A stretch of 64,000 nt of DNA from Streptomyces griseoruber (lineage in GTDB: Bacteria; Actinomycetota; Actinomycetes; Streptomycetales; Streptomycetaceae): the NCBI RefSeq assembly GCF_001514205.1, contig NZ_KQ948766.1, positions 403,215-467,214 of the forward strand, in the 5' to 3' direction. This document shows positions 33,865-41,010 of this stretch, piece by piece. Each line of letters starts with the position of its first letter. The stretch's first letter is position 1. The notes beneath the pieces were generated by a model. That model worked only from the letters and a program-made list of their open reading frames with translations. It was not told the origin of the DNA and did no database searches. The position numbers and the translations under genes are program-made.

Positions 33865-34824
33865 GTGACCATGCCCACCAATGCACCCACCGCAGCCCTC
33901 AAGGACGTGACCTCGTCCGGCAGCACGCTGCGCCGCTTCCTCCACGGGCTGCCCGGCGTCGACGCGGTCGGCCTGGAGGCGCGCGCCGCCTCGCTCGGCA
34001 CCCGTTCCATCAAGACGACCGCGAAGGCGTACGCCATCGACCTCGCCATCTCGATGGTCGACCTGACGACGCTGGAAGGCGCGGACACCCCGGGCAAGGT
34101 CCGGGCGCTCGGCGCCAAGGCGGTCCGCCCCGACCCGACCGACCGCACCACGCCCACCACCGCAGCGGTCTGCGTCTACCCCGACATGGTGACCGTCGCC
34201 AAGGAGGCCGTCGCCGGCTCCGGCGTGAAGGTCGCCTCGGTCGCCACCGCGTTCCCGGCCGGCCGCGCGGCCCTCCCGGTCAAGCTGGCGGACGTGCGCG
34301 ACGCGGTCGCCGCGGGCGCCGACGAGATCGACATGGTCATCGACCGCGGCGCGTTCCTCGCGGGGAACTACCTCAAGGTGTACGAGGAGATCGCCGCCGT
34401 CCGGGAGGCCTGCGGGGCGACCCGGCTGAAGGTCATCTTCGAGACGGGCGAGCTGTCGACGTACGACAACATCCGCCGGGCGAGCTGGCTCGGCATGCTG
34501 GCGGGCGCCGACTTCATCAAGACCTCCACCGGCAAGGTCGCCGTCAACGCCACCCCCGCCAACACCCTCCTCATGCTGGAGGCGGTGCGGGACTTCCGGG
34601 CGCAGACCGGGGTCCAGGTCGGTGTGAAGCCCGCCGGCGGCATCCGGACCAGCAAGGACGCCATCAAGTTCCTGGTCCTGGTGAACGAGACGGCCGGCCC
34701 GGACTGGCTGGACAACCACTGGTTCCGCTTCGGCGCCTCCTCCCTCCTGAACGACCTGCTGATGCAGCGTCAGAAGCTGGCCACCGGCCGCTACTCCGGC
34801 CCCGACTACGTGACGGTGGACTGA
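33865..34824 (+). CDS. deoC: Deoxyribose-phosphate aldolase
   Basis: 319 residues from GTG 33865 (or 317 from ATG 33871); there is no ribosome-binding site and the promoter layout favours the GTG. DeoC splits 2-deoxyribose-5-phosphate into glyceraldehyde-3-phosphate and acetaldehyde. Class I aldolase motifs are VCVYPDMV, DEIDMVIDRGAFLAGNY, LKVIFETGEL, the Schiff-base Lys in FIKTSTGKVAVNATP, and the proton-relay Lys in VGVKPAGGIR. It is first in an operon with two aldehyde dehydrogenase genes (5-bp gap, then overlap), which could remove the acetaldehyde. Confidence 0.95.
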   Translation: MTMPTNAPTAALKDVTSSGSTLRRFLHGLPGVDAVGLEARAASLGTRSIKTTAKAYAIDLAISMVDLTTLEGADTPGKVRALGAKAVRPDPTDRTTPTTAAVCVYPDMVTVAKEAVAGSGVKVASVATAFPAGRAALPVKLADVRDAVAAGADEIDMVIDRGAFLAGNYLKVYEEIAAVREACGATRLKVIFETGELSTYDNIRRASWLGMLAGADFIKTSTGKVAVNATPANTLLMLEAVRDFRAQTGVQVGVKPAGGIRTSKDAIKFLVLVNETAGPDWLDNHWFRFGASSLLNDLLMQRQKLATGRYSGPDYVTVD

Positions 34825-34829
34825 TCACC

Positions 34830-36266
34830 ATGGCTTCCGTATTCGCATACGCACCGGCGCCCGAGTCCCGCTCGGTCGTCGACATCGCCCCCTCCTACGG
34901 CCTGTTCATCGACGGCGAGTTCGTGGAGTCGGCCGACGGCAAGGTCTTCAAGACGGTGTCGCCGTCGTCGGAGGAGGTCCTCTCCGAGATCGCGCAGGCC
35001 GGCGCCGAGGACGTCGACCGCGCGGTGAAGGCCGCCCGCAAGGCGTTCGAGAAGTGGTCGGCGCTGCCCGGCTCGGAGCGGGCGAAGTACCTGTTCCGCA
35101 TCGCCCGGATCATCCAGGAGCGCAGCCGTGAGCTGGCCGTCCTGGAGACCCTGGACAACGGCAAGCCGATCAAGGAGACGCGCGACGCCGACCTTCCGCT
35201 GGTCGCCGCGCACTTCTTCTACTACGCGGGCTGGGCCGACAAGCTCGGCCACGCCGGTTTCGGCGCTTCCCCGCGGCCGCTCGGCGTGGCGGGCCAGGTC
35301 ATCCCGTGGAACTTCCCGCTGCTGATGCTCGCGTGGAAGATCGCCCCGGCGCTGGCGACCGGCAACACGGTCGTCCTGAAGCCCGCCGAGACCACCCCGC
35401 TCTCCGCCCTGTTCTTCGCGGACATCTGCCGCCAGGCGGGCCTGCCCAAGGGCGTCGTCAACATCCTGCCGGGTTACGGCGACACGGGCGCCGCGCTCGT
35501 CGCGCACCCGGACGTGAACAAGGTGGCCTTCACCGGCTCCACGGCCGTCGGCAAGGAGATCGCGAAGACGGTCGCGGGCACCCGCAAGAAGGTCACCCTG
35601 GAGCTGGGCGGCAAGGGCGCCAACATCGTCTTCGACGACGCCCCGATCGACCAGGCCGTCGAGGGCATCGTCAACGGCATCTTCTTCAACCAGGGCCAGG
35701 TCTGCTGCGCCGGATCCCGGCTCCTCGTCCAGGAGTCGATCCACGAGGAGCTGCTGGACTCGCTCAAGCGCCGTCTGTCCACGCTCCGTCTGGGCGACCC
35801 CCTGGACAAGAACACCGACATCGGCGCGATCAACTCCGAGGAGCAGCTCGCCCGGATCACCTCGCTGGTCGAGCGGGGCGAGGCGGAGGGCGCCGAACGC
35901 TGGTCCCCGGCCTGTGAACTCCCGGAGTCGGGCTACTGGTTCGCCCCGACGCTGTTCACCAACGTCACCCAGGCCCACACCGTCGCCCGCGACGAGATCT
36001 TCGGCCCGGTGCTGTCGGTCCTCACCTTCCGCACCCCGGACGAGGCCGTCGCCAAGGCGAACAACACGCCGTACGGCCTGTCGGCGGGCATCTGGACGGA
36101 GAAGGGCTCCCGCATCCTCGCGGTGGCGAACAGGCTCCGGGCCGGTGTCGTCTGGTCCAACACGTTCAACAAGTTCGATCCGACCTCGCCGTTCGGCGGC
36201 TACAAGGAGTCGGGCTTCGGCCGCGAGGGCGGTCGCCACGGCCTGGAGGCATACCTCGATGTCTGA
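34830..36266 (+). CDS. Aldehyde dehydrogenase (active subunit)
   Basis: 478 residues. NAD-binding and catalytic motifs are complete: QVIPWNFPLLMLAWKIAPAL, the FTGSTAVGKEI turn, the general base Glu in LELGGKGANIVF, and the nucleophile in FNQGQVCCAGSRLLVQ. Placed directly behind deoC, the likely task is oxidation of the acetaldehyde released from deoxyribose; sequence alone does not fix the substrate. The downstream gene overlaps by eight bases and encodes a second, incomplete dehydrogenase-like chain, so a heteromeric complex is plausible. Confidence 0.92.
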   Translation: MASVFAYAPAPESRSVVDIAPSYGLFIDGEFVESADGKVFKTVSPSSEEVLSEIAQAGAEDVDRAVKAARKAFEKWSALPGSERAKYLFRIARIIQERSRELAVLETLDNGKPIKETRDADLPLVAAHFFYYAGWADKLGHAGFGASPRPLGVAGQVIPWNFPLLMLAWKIAPALATGNTVVLKPAETTPLSALFFADICRQAGLPKGVVNILPGYGDTGAALVAHPDVNKVAFTGSTAVGKEIAKTVAGTRKKVTLELGGKGANIVFDDAPIDQAVEGIVNGIFFNQGQVCCAGSRLLVQESIHEELLDSLKRRLSTLRLGDPLDKNTDIGAINSEEQLARITSLVERGEAEGAERWSPACELPESGYWFAPTLFTNVTQAHTVARDEIFGPVLSVLTFRTPDEAVAKANNTPYGLSAGIWTEKGSRILAVANRLRAGVVWSNTFNKFDPTSPFGGYKESGFGREGGRHGLEAYLDV

Positions 36267-37158
36267 GCGCACCAACGAGCGTCTGACTGTCTTCAAGACC
36301 TACAAGCTGTACGTCGGCGGGAAGTTCCCGCGTTCGGAGAGCGGCCGGGTGTACGAGGTGACGGACTCCAAGGGCAACTGGCTGGCGAACGCACCGCAGT
36401 CGTCCCGCAAGGACGCCCGTGACGCGGTGGTCGCCGCCCGCAAGGCCTTCGGCGGCTGGTCCGGCGCCACCGCCTACAACCGCGGCCAGATCCTCTACCG
36501 CGTCGCGGAGATGCTGGAGGGCCGCCGGGACCAGTTCGTGCGCGAGGTGGGCGAAGCCGAGGGGCTCGGCAAGTCCAAGGCGGCCGCCGTCGTGGACGCC
36601 ACGATCGACCGCTGGGTCTGGTACGCGGGCTGGACCGACAAGATCGCCCAGGTCGTGGGCGGTGGAAACCCGGTCGCGGGACCGTACTTCAACCTCTCCT
36701 CCCCCGAGCCGACGGGCGTGGTCGCGGTCCTGGCCCCGCAGGAGTCGTCCTTCCTGGGCCTGGTCTCGGTGCTGGCCCCGGTGATCGCGACTGGCAACAC
36801 GGCGGTCGTGATCGCGAGCGAGAACTCCCCGCTCCCGGCCCTCTCCCTCGGCGAGGTCCTGGCCACCTCCGACGTCCCCGGCGGTGTCGTCAACGTCCTC
36901 TCGGGCCGTACGGCGGAGATCGCGGCCCCGCTGGCCGCGCACCAGGACGTCAACGCGATCGACCTCGCGGGCGCGGACGAGGTCCTGGCGAAGGAACTGG
37001 AGATCGCGGCGGCCGACAACCTCAAGCGGGTCCTGCGTCCACAGCCTGTGGACGACTGGTCGGCGACTCCGGGCATCGACCGCATGACGGCCTTCCTGGA
37101 GACGAAGACGGTCTGGCACCCGACGGGATCGCTGGGCGCGTCGGGCTCGGCGTACTGA
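36259..37158 (+). CDS. Aldehyde dehydrogenase-like protein lacking the catalytic domain
   Basis: 299 residues. The first 200 residues follow the aldehyde dehydrogenase NAD-domain (LYVGGKFPRSESGRVYEV, DARDAVVAARKAFGGWSG, GVVAVLAPQESSFLGLVSVL). The chain ends soon after the region where other family members continue into the ELGG Glu and the GQxC nucleophile, both absent. It overlaps the end of the active dehydrogenase gene, so translational coupling is expected. Together the two proteins have about 777 residues, close to the two-domain ALDH16 family, whose C-terminal domain is likewise non-catalytic; I infer a split ALDH16-type enzyme. Confidence 0.88.
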   Translation: MSERTNERLTVFKTYKLYVGGKFPRSESGRVYEVTDSKGNWLANAPQSSRKDARDAVVAARKAFGGWSGATAYNRGQILYRVAEMLEGRRDQFVREVGEAEGLGKSKAAAVVDATIDRWVWYAGWTDKIAQVVGGGNPVAGPYFNLSSPEPTGVVAVLAPQESSFLGLVSVLAPVIATGNTAVVIASENSPLPALSLGEVLATSDVPGGVVNVLSGRTAEIAAPLAAHQDVNAIDLAGADEVLAKELEIAAADNLKRVLRPQPVDDWSATPGIDRMTAFLETKTVWHPTGSLGASGSAY

Positions 37159-37173
37159 CCGGCACCCCTCACC

Positions 37174-37223
37174 AGGGGCGCGGGGGAACTGCGCGACCGG
37201 CCACCACGGACCCGCGGTTCCCC
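37174..37223 (+). repeat. Dispersed intergenic repeat, copy C
   Basis: Starts AGGGGCGCGGGGGAACTGCG (37174-37193) and continues CGACCGGCCACCACGGACCC. The GGGGAAC (37183-37189) can pair with GTTCCCC (37217-37223). It lies between the convergent ends of the second dehydrogenase gene and the secreted protein gene. Confidence 0.75.
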
Positions 37224-37230
37224 ACCGGCC

Positions 37231-37638
37231 TCACCCCCCCAGCACCCGCGTCACCTCCCCCAGCACGGGAACCGCCCCGAGCGACCGCGCCTGCGCCACC
37301 GGCGCGGTCAGCATCTGCGAGGTGAGCGGCTGGAAGTCGGCGACCTGCGTGCCGACGCCGTTGTCGAGGGGGTCGACACCGGTCCCCGCGAGAGGGTTGG
37401 GCTTGAGCCCGGTGAGCGCACCGGTGACGTACGGCAGGGTCGTGAGCACGCCCCGCACCCCGGTCTGCGGATCGAGGTTGCCGAGCGAGGTGGGGTGGGT
37501 CCGCATCACGTCGACGACGGGCTCGCCCGGCGCCGCGGACGCGGCACCGGCGCCCGCCCCCAGCGCCACCGAGGCGGTCGCGAGGGCGGCGAGCACGCGC
37601 CGGCCGGTGGGGTTCTGGGGAGAGGCGTGTCGGGCCAT
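37231..37638 (-). CDS. Small secreted protein, unknown function
   Basis: 135 residues from the ATG at 37638, with AAGGTGG nine bases upstream. The Sec signal peptide (RRVLAALATASVALGAGAGA, cleavage after ASA) is followed by about 95 residues without Cys, rich in Leu, Thr and Pro (NPLAGTGVDPLDNGVGTQVA, FQPLTSQMLTAPVAQARSLG). The composition recalls the other secreted protein in this window (44366-44743), but they are not clear homologs. Extracellular; role unknown. Confidence 0.8.
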   Translation of the reverse strand: MARHASPQNPTGRRVLAALATASVALGAGAGAASAAPGEPVVDVMRTHPTSLGNLDPQTGVRGVLTTLPYVTGALTGLKPNPLAGTGVDPLDNGVGTQVADFQPLTSQMLTAPVAQARSLGAVPVLGEVTRVLGG

Positions 37639-37742
37639 CGCTGCTGCCACCTTCTGCTGCGCAAGGTAATCGGATCGACACAAAGGGTAGGCGAGGTGTG
37701 ACGCGCGCTTCAAAGCCGACCCGCGGGGTCGTACCGGGCCCG

Positions 37743-38405
37743 ATGGATGCCGCACACTGGTGTCCCGTGAGCTCCCAACCGCCGATACCCACCCGAGTCG
37801 TGCTGCTCTGCGGCCCTTCCGGCTCCGGCAAGTCCCTTCTCGCCGCCCGCTCCGGCCTGCCCGTGCTGCGGCTCGACGACTTCTACAAGGAGGGCGACGA
37901 CCCGACCCTGCCGCTGGTCGCCGGGAGCTCCGACATCGACTGGGACCACCCCGGGTCGTGGGACGCGGACACGGCCGTCGCCGCCATCGTGGAACTGTGC
38001 GCGTCGGGCCGTACGCACGTACCCCTCTACGACATCTCGCTCAGCGCCCGCACCGGCACGGAGGCCGTCGAGGTGGGGCGGACCCCGCTGTTCATCGCGG
38101 AGGGCATCTTCGCCGCCGAGATCGTCGAGCGCTGCCGTGAGCTGGGGGTGCTGGCCGACGCGCTGTGTCTGAGCCGCGGCCCGGTGAAGACGTTCCGCCG
38201 CCGTTTCCTGCGCGATCTGCGGGAGGGCCGCAAGTCGGTCCCGTTCCTGCTGCGCCGGGGCTGGCGGCTGATGCGGGCGGAGCGCTCCATCGTGGCGCGG
38301 CAGACCGCGCTCGGCGCGTACGCCTGCGACCGCGACGAGGCGATGGGCCGGCTGGCGTCCGCGGCGGCGGGCCGCTGCGCGCCCACGGCACGCACGACGG
38401 CCTGA
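37743..38405 (+). CDS. Uridine kinase family protein
   Basis: 220 residues from ATG 37743; GTG 37767 is an equally possible start, and neither has a ribosome-binding site. The P-loop GPSGSGKSLLAARSG, the LRLDDFYKEGDDPTLP acceptor loop, DWDHPGSWD and YDISLSARTG match uridine/cytidine kinases, followed by the lid Arg residues in FRRRFLRDLREGRKS. It would salvage uridine to UMP with ATP, which fits the surrounding nucleoside theme, but no regulon palindrome precedes it. Ends at a 13-bp terminator. Confidence 0.88.
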   Translation: MDAAHWCPVSSQPPIPTRVVLLCGPSGSGKSLLAARSGLPVLRLDDFYKEGDDPTLPLVAGSSDIDWDHPGSWDADTAVAAIVELCASGRTHVPLYDISLSARTGTEAVEVGRTPLFIAEGIFAAEIVERCRELGVLADALCLSRGPVKTFRRRFLRDLREGRKSVPFLLRRGWRLMRAERSIVARQTALGAYACDRDEAMGRLASAAAGRCAPTARTTA

Positions 38406-38456
38406 CCTCCCGGATCCACCCGCACGCCGGATCCACCCGAACGAGGGACACATGAA

Positions 38457-38497
38457 AAGCGGGACTGGATGGACCCCCCGGCCCTCCAGTCCCGCTT
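38457..38497. terminator. Terminator hairpin, 13-bp perfect stem
   Basis: AAGCGGGACTGGA, 15-base loop, TCCAGTCCCGCTT, 52 bp after the uridine kinase stop. Confidence 0.8.
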
Positions 38498-38668
38498 CCC
38501 CCGTTCCCCCCACGCCACCCCCCAGTGGCGTTCCCCCGTGCTGCGCGGCACCGCTCCCCGGCTTCCCCCGTCGGGTCCGCGGTACCGCTCCCCCCCGTTT
38601 CCCCCGTGCTTTCCCCCGTCACCGGACCGGAGCCCGGCGTTCCCTCCCCCGTGCTTCCCCCGTGACCC
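38495..38668 (-). other. G-run cluster downstream of sigQ
   Basis: About 170 bp with at least ten runs of four or more C on the plus strand, most inside the repeated motif TTCCCCCGT. On the reverse strand, which is the transcribed sense of sigQ, these become GGGGG runs spaced by 3-20 bases, as needed for G-quadruplex folding in the sigQ 3' untranslated RNA. The motif CCCCCGTG recurs inside the 5' part of sigQ (near 39208 and 39232). No gene is seen here. Confidence 0.55.
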
Positions 38669-39400
38669 TCAGGCGACAAGCTCCCCGAAGGCGTCCTCCT
38701 CGTCACGGCCGAAGCTGAGGACCTGGTCCTCGCGCAGCCGGCGGAGCGACCGCCAGATGCTGGACTTCACCGTGCCGACACTGATGTCGAGGATCTCCGC
38801 GATCTCCGGGTCGGTGCGGCCCTCGTAGTAGCGCAGGACCAGCATCGTCCGCTGGAGTTCGGGCAGCCGGGCCAGCGCCTGCCACAGGACCGCGCGCAGT
38901 TCGGTGCCGCGCATCGCGTCCGTGTCGCCGGGCGTCTCCGGCAGTTCCTCGGTCGGGTACTCGTTCAGCTTGCGGCGGCGCCACGCGCTGATGTGCAGGT
39001 TCGTCATGGTGCGACGCAGGTATCCGCCGACGGCGGCCTTGTCGCTGATCCGGTCCCACGCCCGGTACGTCGAGAACAGCGCGCTCTGCAGCAGGTCCTC
39101 GGCCTCGAAGCGGTCGCCGGTGAGGTGGTAGGCGGTGGCGTACAGGGAGGCGCGGCGCTCCTGGACGTAGGCGGTGAACTCCGCCTCGGTCAGCGAGCGG
39201 CGCTCCCCCGTGTCCTCCCTGTACGCGGCTCCCCCGTGAGCCTCGTCAACCACCGTCATGAACCCGGTGTGCTGACGCCCGGTGCCGCGAGCGCACCCCC
39301 GCCCGCTCACCGCACCGGACTTCTCGGAAACCCGCCCGACGTTCACGTCGTGGAGACGCGTGACAACTGCCCTGGTGCTGAGGCCGTGCAGCGTGTTCAT
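38669..39400 (-). CDS. sigQ: ECF sigma factor SigQ
   Basis: 243 residues from the ATG at 39400. Region 2 (about 85-150: RASLYATAYHLTGDRFEAED, LLQSALFSTYRAWDRI) and region 4 (about 175-230: LARLPELQRTMLVLRYYEGR, TDPEIAEILDISVGTVKSSI) are complete; it belongs to the SigE-like ECF group. In S. coelicolor SigQ is encoded beside and divergent from afsQ1-afsQ2 and is a direct target of AfsQ1, antagonising its effect on antibiotic production. Here the gap to afsQ1 is filled by a broken gene, and an AfsQ1-type box lies about 100 bp upstream of the start. Confidence 0.92.
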   Translation of the reverse strand: MNTLHGLSTRAVVTRLHDVNVGRVSEKSGAVSGRGCARGTGRQHTGFMTVVDEAHGGAAYREDTGERRSLTEAEFTAYVQERRASLYATAYHLTGDRFEAEDLLQSALFSTYRAWDRISDKAAVGGYLRRTMTNLHISAWRRRKLNEYPTEELPETPGDTDAMRGTELRAVLWQALARLPELQRTMLVLRYYEGRTDPEIAEILDISVGTVKSSIWRSLRRLREDQVLSFGRDEEDAFGELVA

Positions 39401-39499
39401 CTCGCGCCCCCCGTCGTGGACTTCCGGTGTTTCGTTCTTTGCGTTCTTGCCTGTGCCGAAAAGACTGCCCGGGCCACTTCATCGCCGTGTCCGCCGACT

Positions 39500-39515
39500 G
39501 TCACAGACCTGTCAC
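39500..39515. promoter_or_regulatory. AfsQ1-type box (GTCAC-N6-GTCAC)
   Basis: GTCAC-AGACCT-GTCAC, an exact match to the published direct-repeat consensus GTnAC-N6-GTnAC for AfsQ1. It lies 100 bp upstream of sigQ, so activation of sigQ by phosphorylated AfsQ1 is expected. Confidence 0.75.
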
Positions 39516-39692
39516 AGGGGTCCGTCATGCCGACACCACAGCGCGTTCACAGTCGTCGGGGGTACCACCGCCGGCTTGCTGCCGCGGCCCCACCGCGCCG
39601 CCCCGACCTGGTGATTGCCGGCCTGGTGCCTGCCCGCTCCCTCGTCGAAGTGCCCTCCGCGACCCGGCACTTACGATCACAAGGAGCGTGCG

Positions 39693-40328
39693 GTGTCCGA
39701 CACCGGCCCACGACTCCCGCACGTCCCGCACCCCGTGGTCCTCGCCGACGACCGGCTGCGCGCCGCCACCGCACACCTCCACCGGCGCGCCCGCGCCCAC
39801 CGCGTCCGCGTGGGGTGCCGGGCGACCGCCCTCGGCCTGGGCACCGGCACCGGGGGCTCGCGGCCGTCCTGGCCCGGCGGGGCGTGGGGCGGGTCGTCGG
39901 GACGGGCGTCAGCCCCCGCGCCGGCCTGTGGCCGGGAGGCCGGGCGGATCCGGTCGTCCGCGGCCCGGCCTGGCTGCCCGCCCGGCCCTCCGCGCCGCCG
40001 GAGCCCGGCGGGTACGACGAGGAGGGAGGCGTTGCCGCGCGGTTTCCCGACCGGTCCCGTACGGCATCTGCGGCCCGGCGGGGAGGGCCGGCCGATCCTC
40101 TCCGGCCTCGCCGGACACCTCGGTCCGCGCACCCGCGCCGAACTGCTCGCCCACCTCGAAACCGCAGGTCCGCGGGTACGCGACCGCCTGGACACCCACC
40201 CCCGCCACCGGCGCGCGCGGGACACCTCCGACCCCCTCCACGCCGCCCGCGCCGCGGAATGCATCTCCCTGTGGCGTCCCAGCCCCGACCCACAGGTCGA
40301 ACGACAGCCCCCTCATGGGCCAGAATGA
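39693..40328 (+). pseudogene. Frame-broken gene between sigQ and afsQ1
   Basis: The GTG at 39693 has a perfect AAGGAG seven bases upstream and begins VSDTGPRLPHVPHPVVLADD with strongly GC-biased third positions. After about residue 52 coding character moves to the +2 frame (LAAVLARRGVGRVVGTGVSP), and near 40040 it returns to the first frame (VRHLRPGGEGRPILSGLAGH, LGPRTRAELLAHLETAGPRV) to a stop that lies just before afsQ1. One base missing from the run of five G near 39850 plus one extra base later would explain this. No family is recognised. It may also be a rapidly evolving intact protein in the single open frame. Confidence 0.4.
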
Positions 40329-40332
40329 GCCC

Positions 40333-41010
40333 GTGCCTTCCCTGTTGCTGATCGAGGACGACGACGCCATCCGTACGGCCCTGGAGCTCTCACTGACGCG
40401 CCAGGGGCACCGTGTGGCGACCGCTGCGAGCGGTGAGGACGGTCTGAAGCTGTTGCGTGAGCAGCGGCCGGATCTGATCGTGCTGGATGTCATGCTGCCC
40501 GGCATCGACGGGTTCGAGGTGTGCCGGCGCATCCGGCGCACCGACCAGCTGCCGATCATCCTGCTCACCGCGCGCAGCGACGACATCGACGTGGTGGTCG
40601 GGCTGGAGTCCGGCGCCGACGACTACGTCGTCAAACCCGTCCAGGGCCGGGTGCTGGACGCCCGGATCCGGGCCGTGCTGCGCCGCGGGGAGCGCGAGTC
40701 GAACGACGCGGCGACCTTCGGCAGCCTGGTCATCGACCGCGCGGCGATGACCGTCACGAAGAACGGCGAGGATCTCCAGCTCACGCCGACCGAGCTGCGG
40801 CTGCTCCTGGAGCTGAGCCGGCGGCCGGGGCAGGCGCTGTCCCGGCAGCAGCTGCTGCGGCTGGTGTGGGAGCACGACTACCTCGGTGACTCGCGGCTCG
40901 TCGACGCCTGTGTCCAGCGGCTGCGCGCCAAGGTCGAGGACGTGCCCTCGTCGCCGACGCTGATCCGTACCGTCCGCGGGGTCGGCTACCGCCTGGACGT
41001 CCCTCAGTGA
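40333..41010 (+). CDS. afsQ1: Response regulator AfsQ1
   Basis: 225 residues from the GTG at 40333, the length I recall for S. coelicolor AfsQ1. Receiver domain: acidic pair in LLIEDDDAIR, phospho-acceptor Asp in IVLDVMLPG (about residue 52), Thr in LLTARSDD, Lys in YVVKPV. OmpR/PhoB winged helix: LTPTELRLLLELSRRPGQAL, RQQLLRLVWEHDYLGDSRLV, RTVRGVGYRL. It regulates antibiotic production and nitrogen metabolism in response to the kinase AfsQ2. The stop overlaps the afsQ2 start (GTGA). Confidence 0.96.
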   Translation: MPSLLLIEDDDAIRTALELSLTRQGHRVATAASGEDGLKLLREQRPDLIVLDVMLPGIDGFEVCRRIRRTDQLPIILLTARSDDIDVVVGLESGADDYVVKPVQGRVLDARIRAVLRRGERESNDAATFGSLVIDRAAMTVTKNGEDLQLTPTELRLLLELSRRPGQALSRQQLLRLVWEHDYLGDSRLVDACVQRLRAKVEDVPSSPTLIRTVRGVGYRLDVPQ

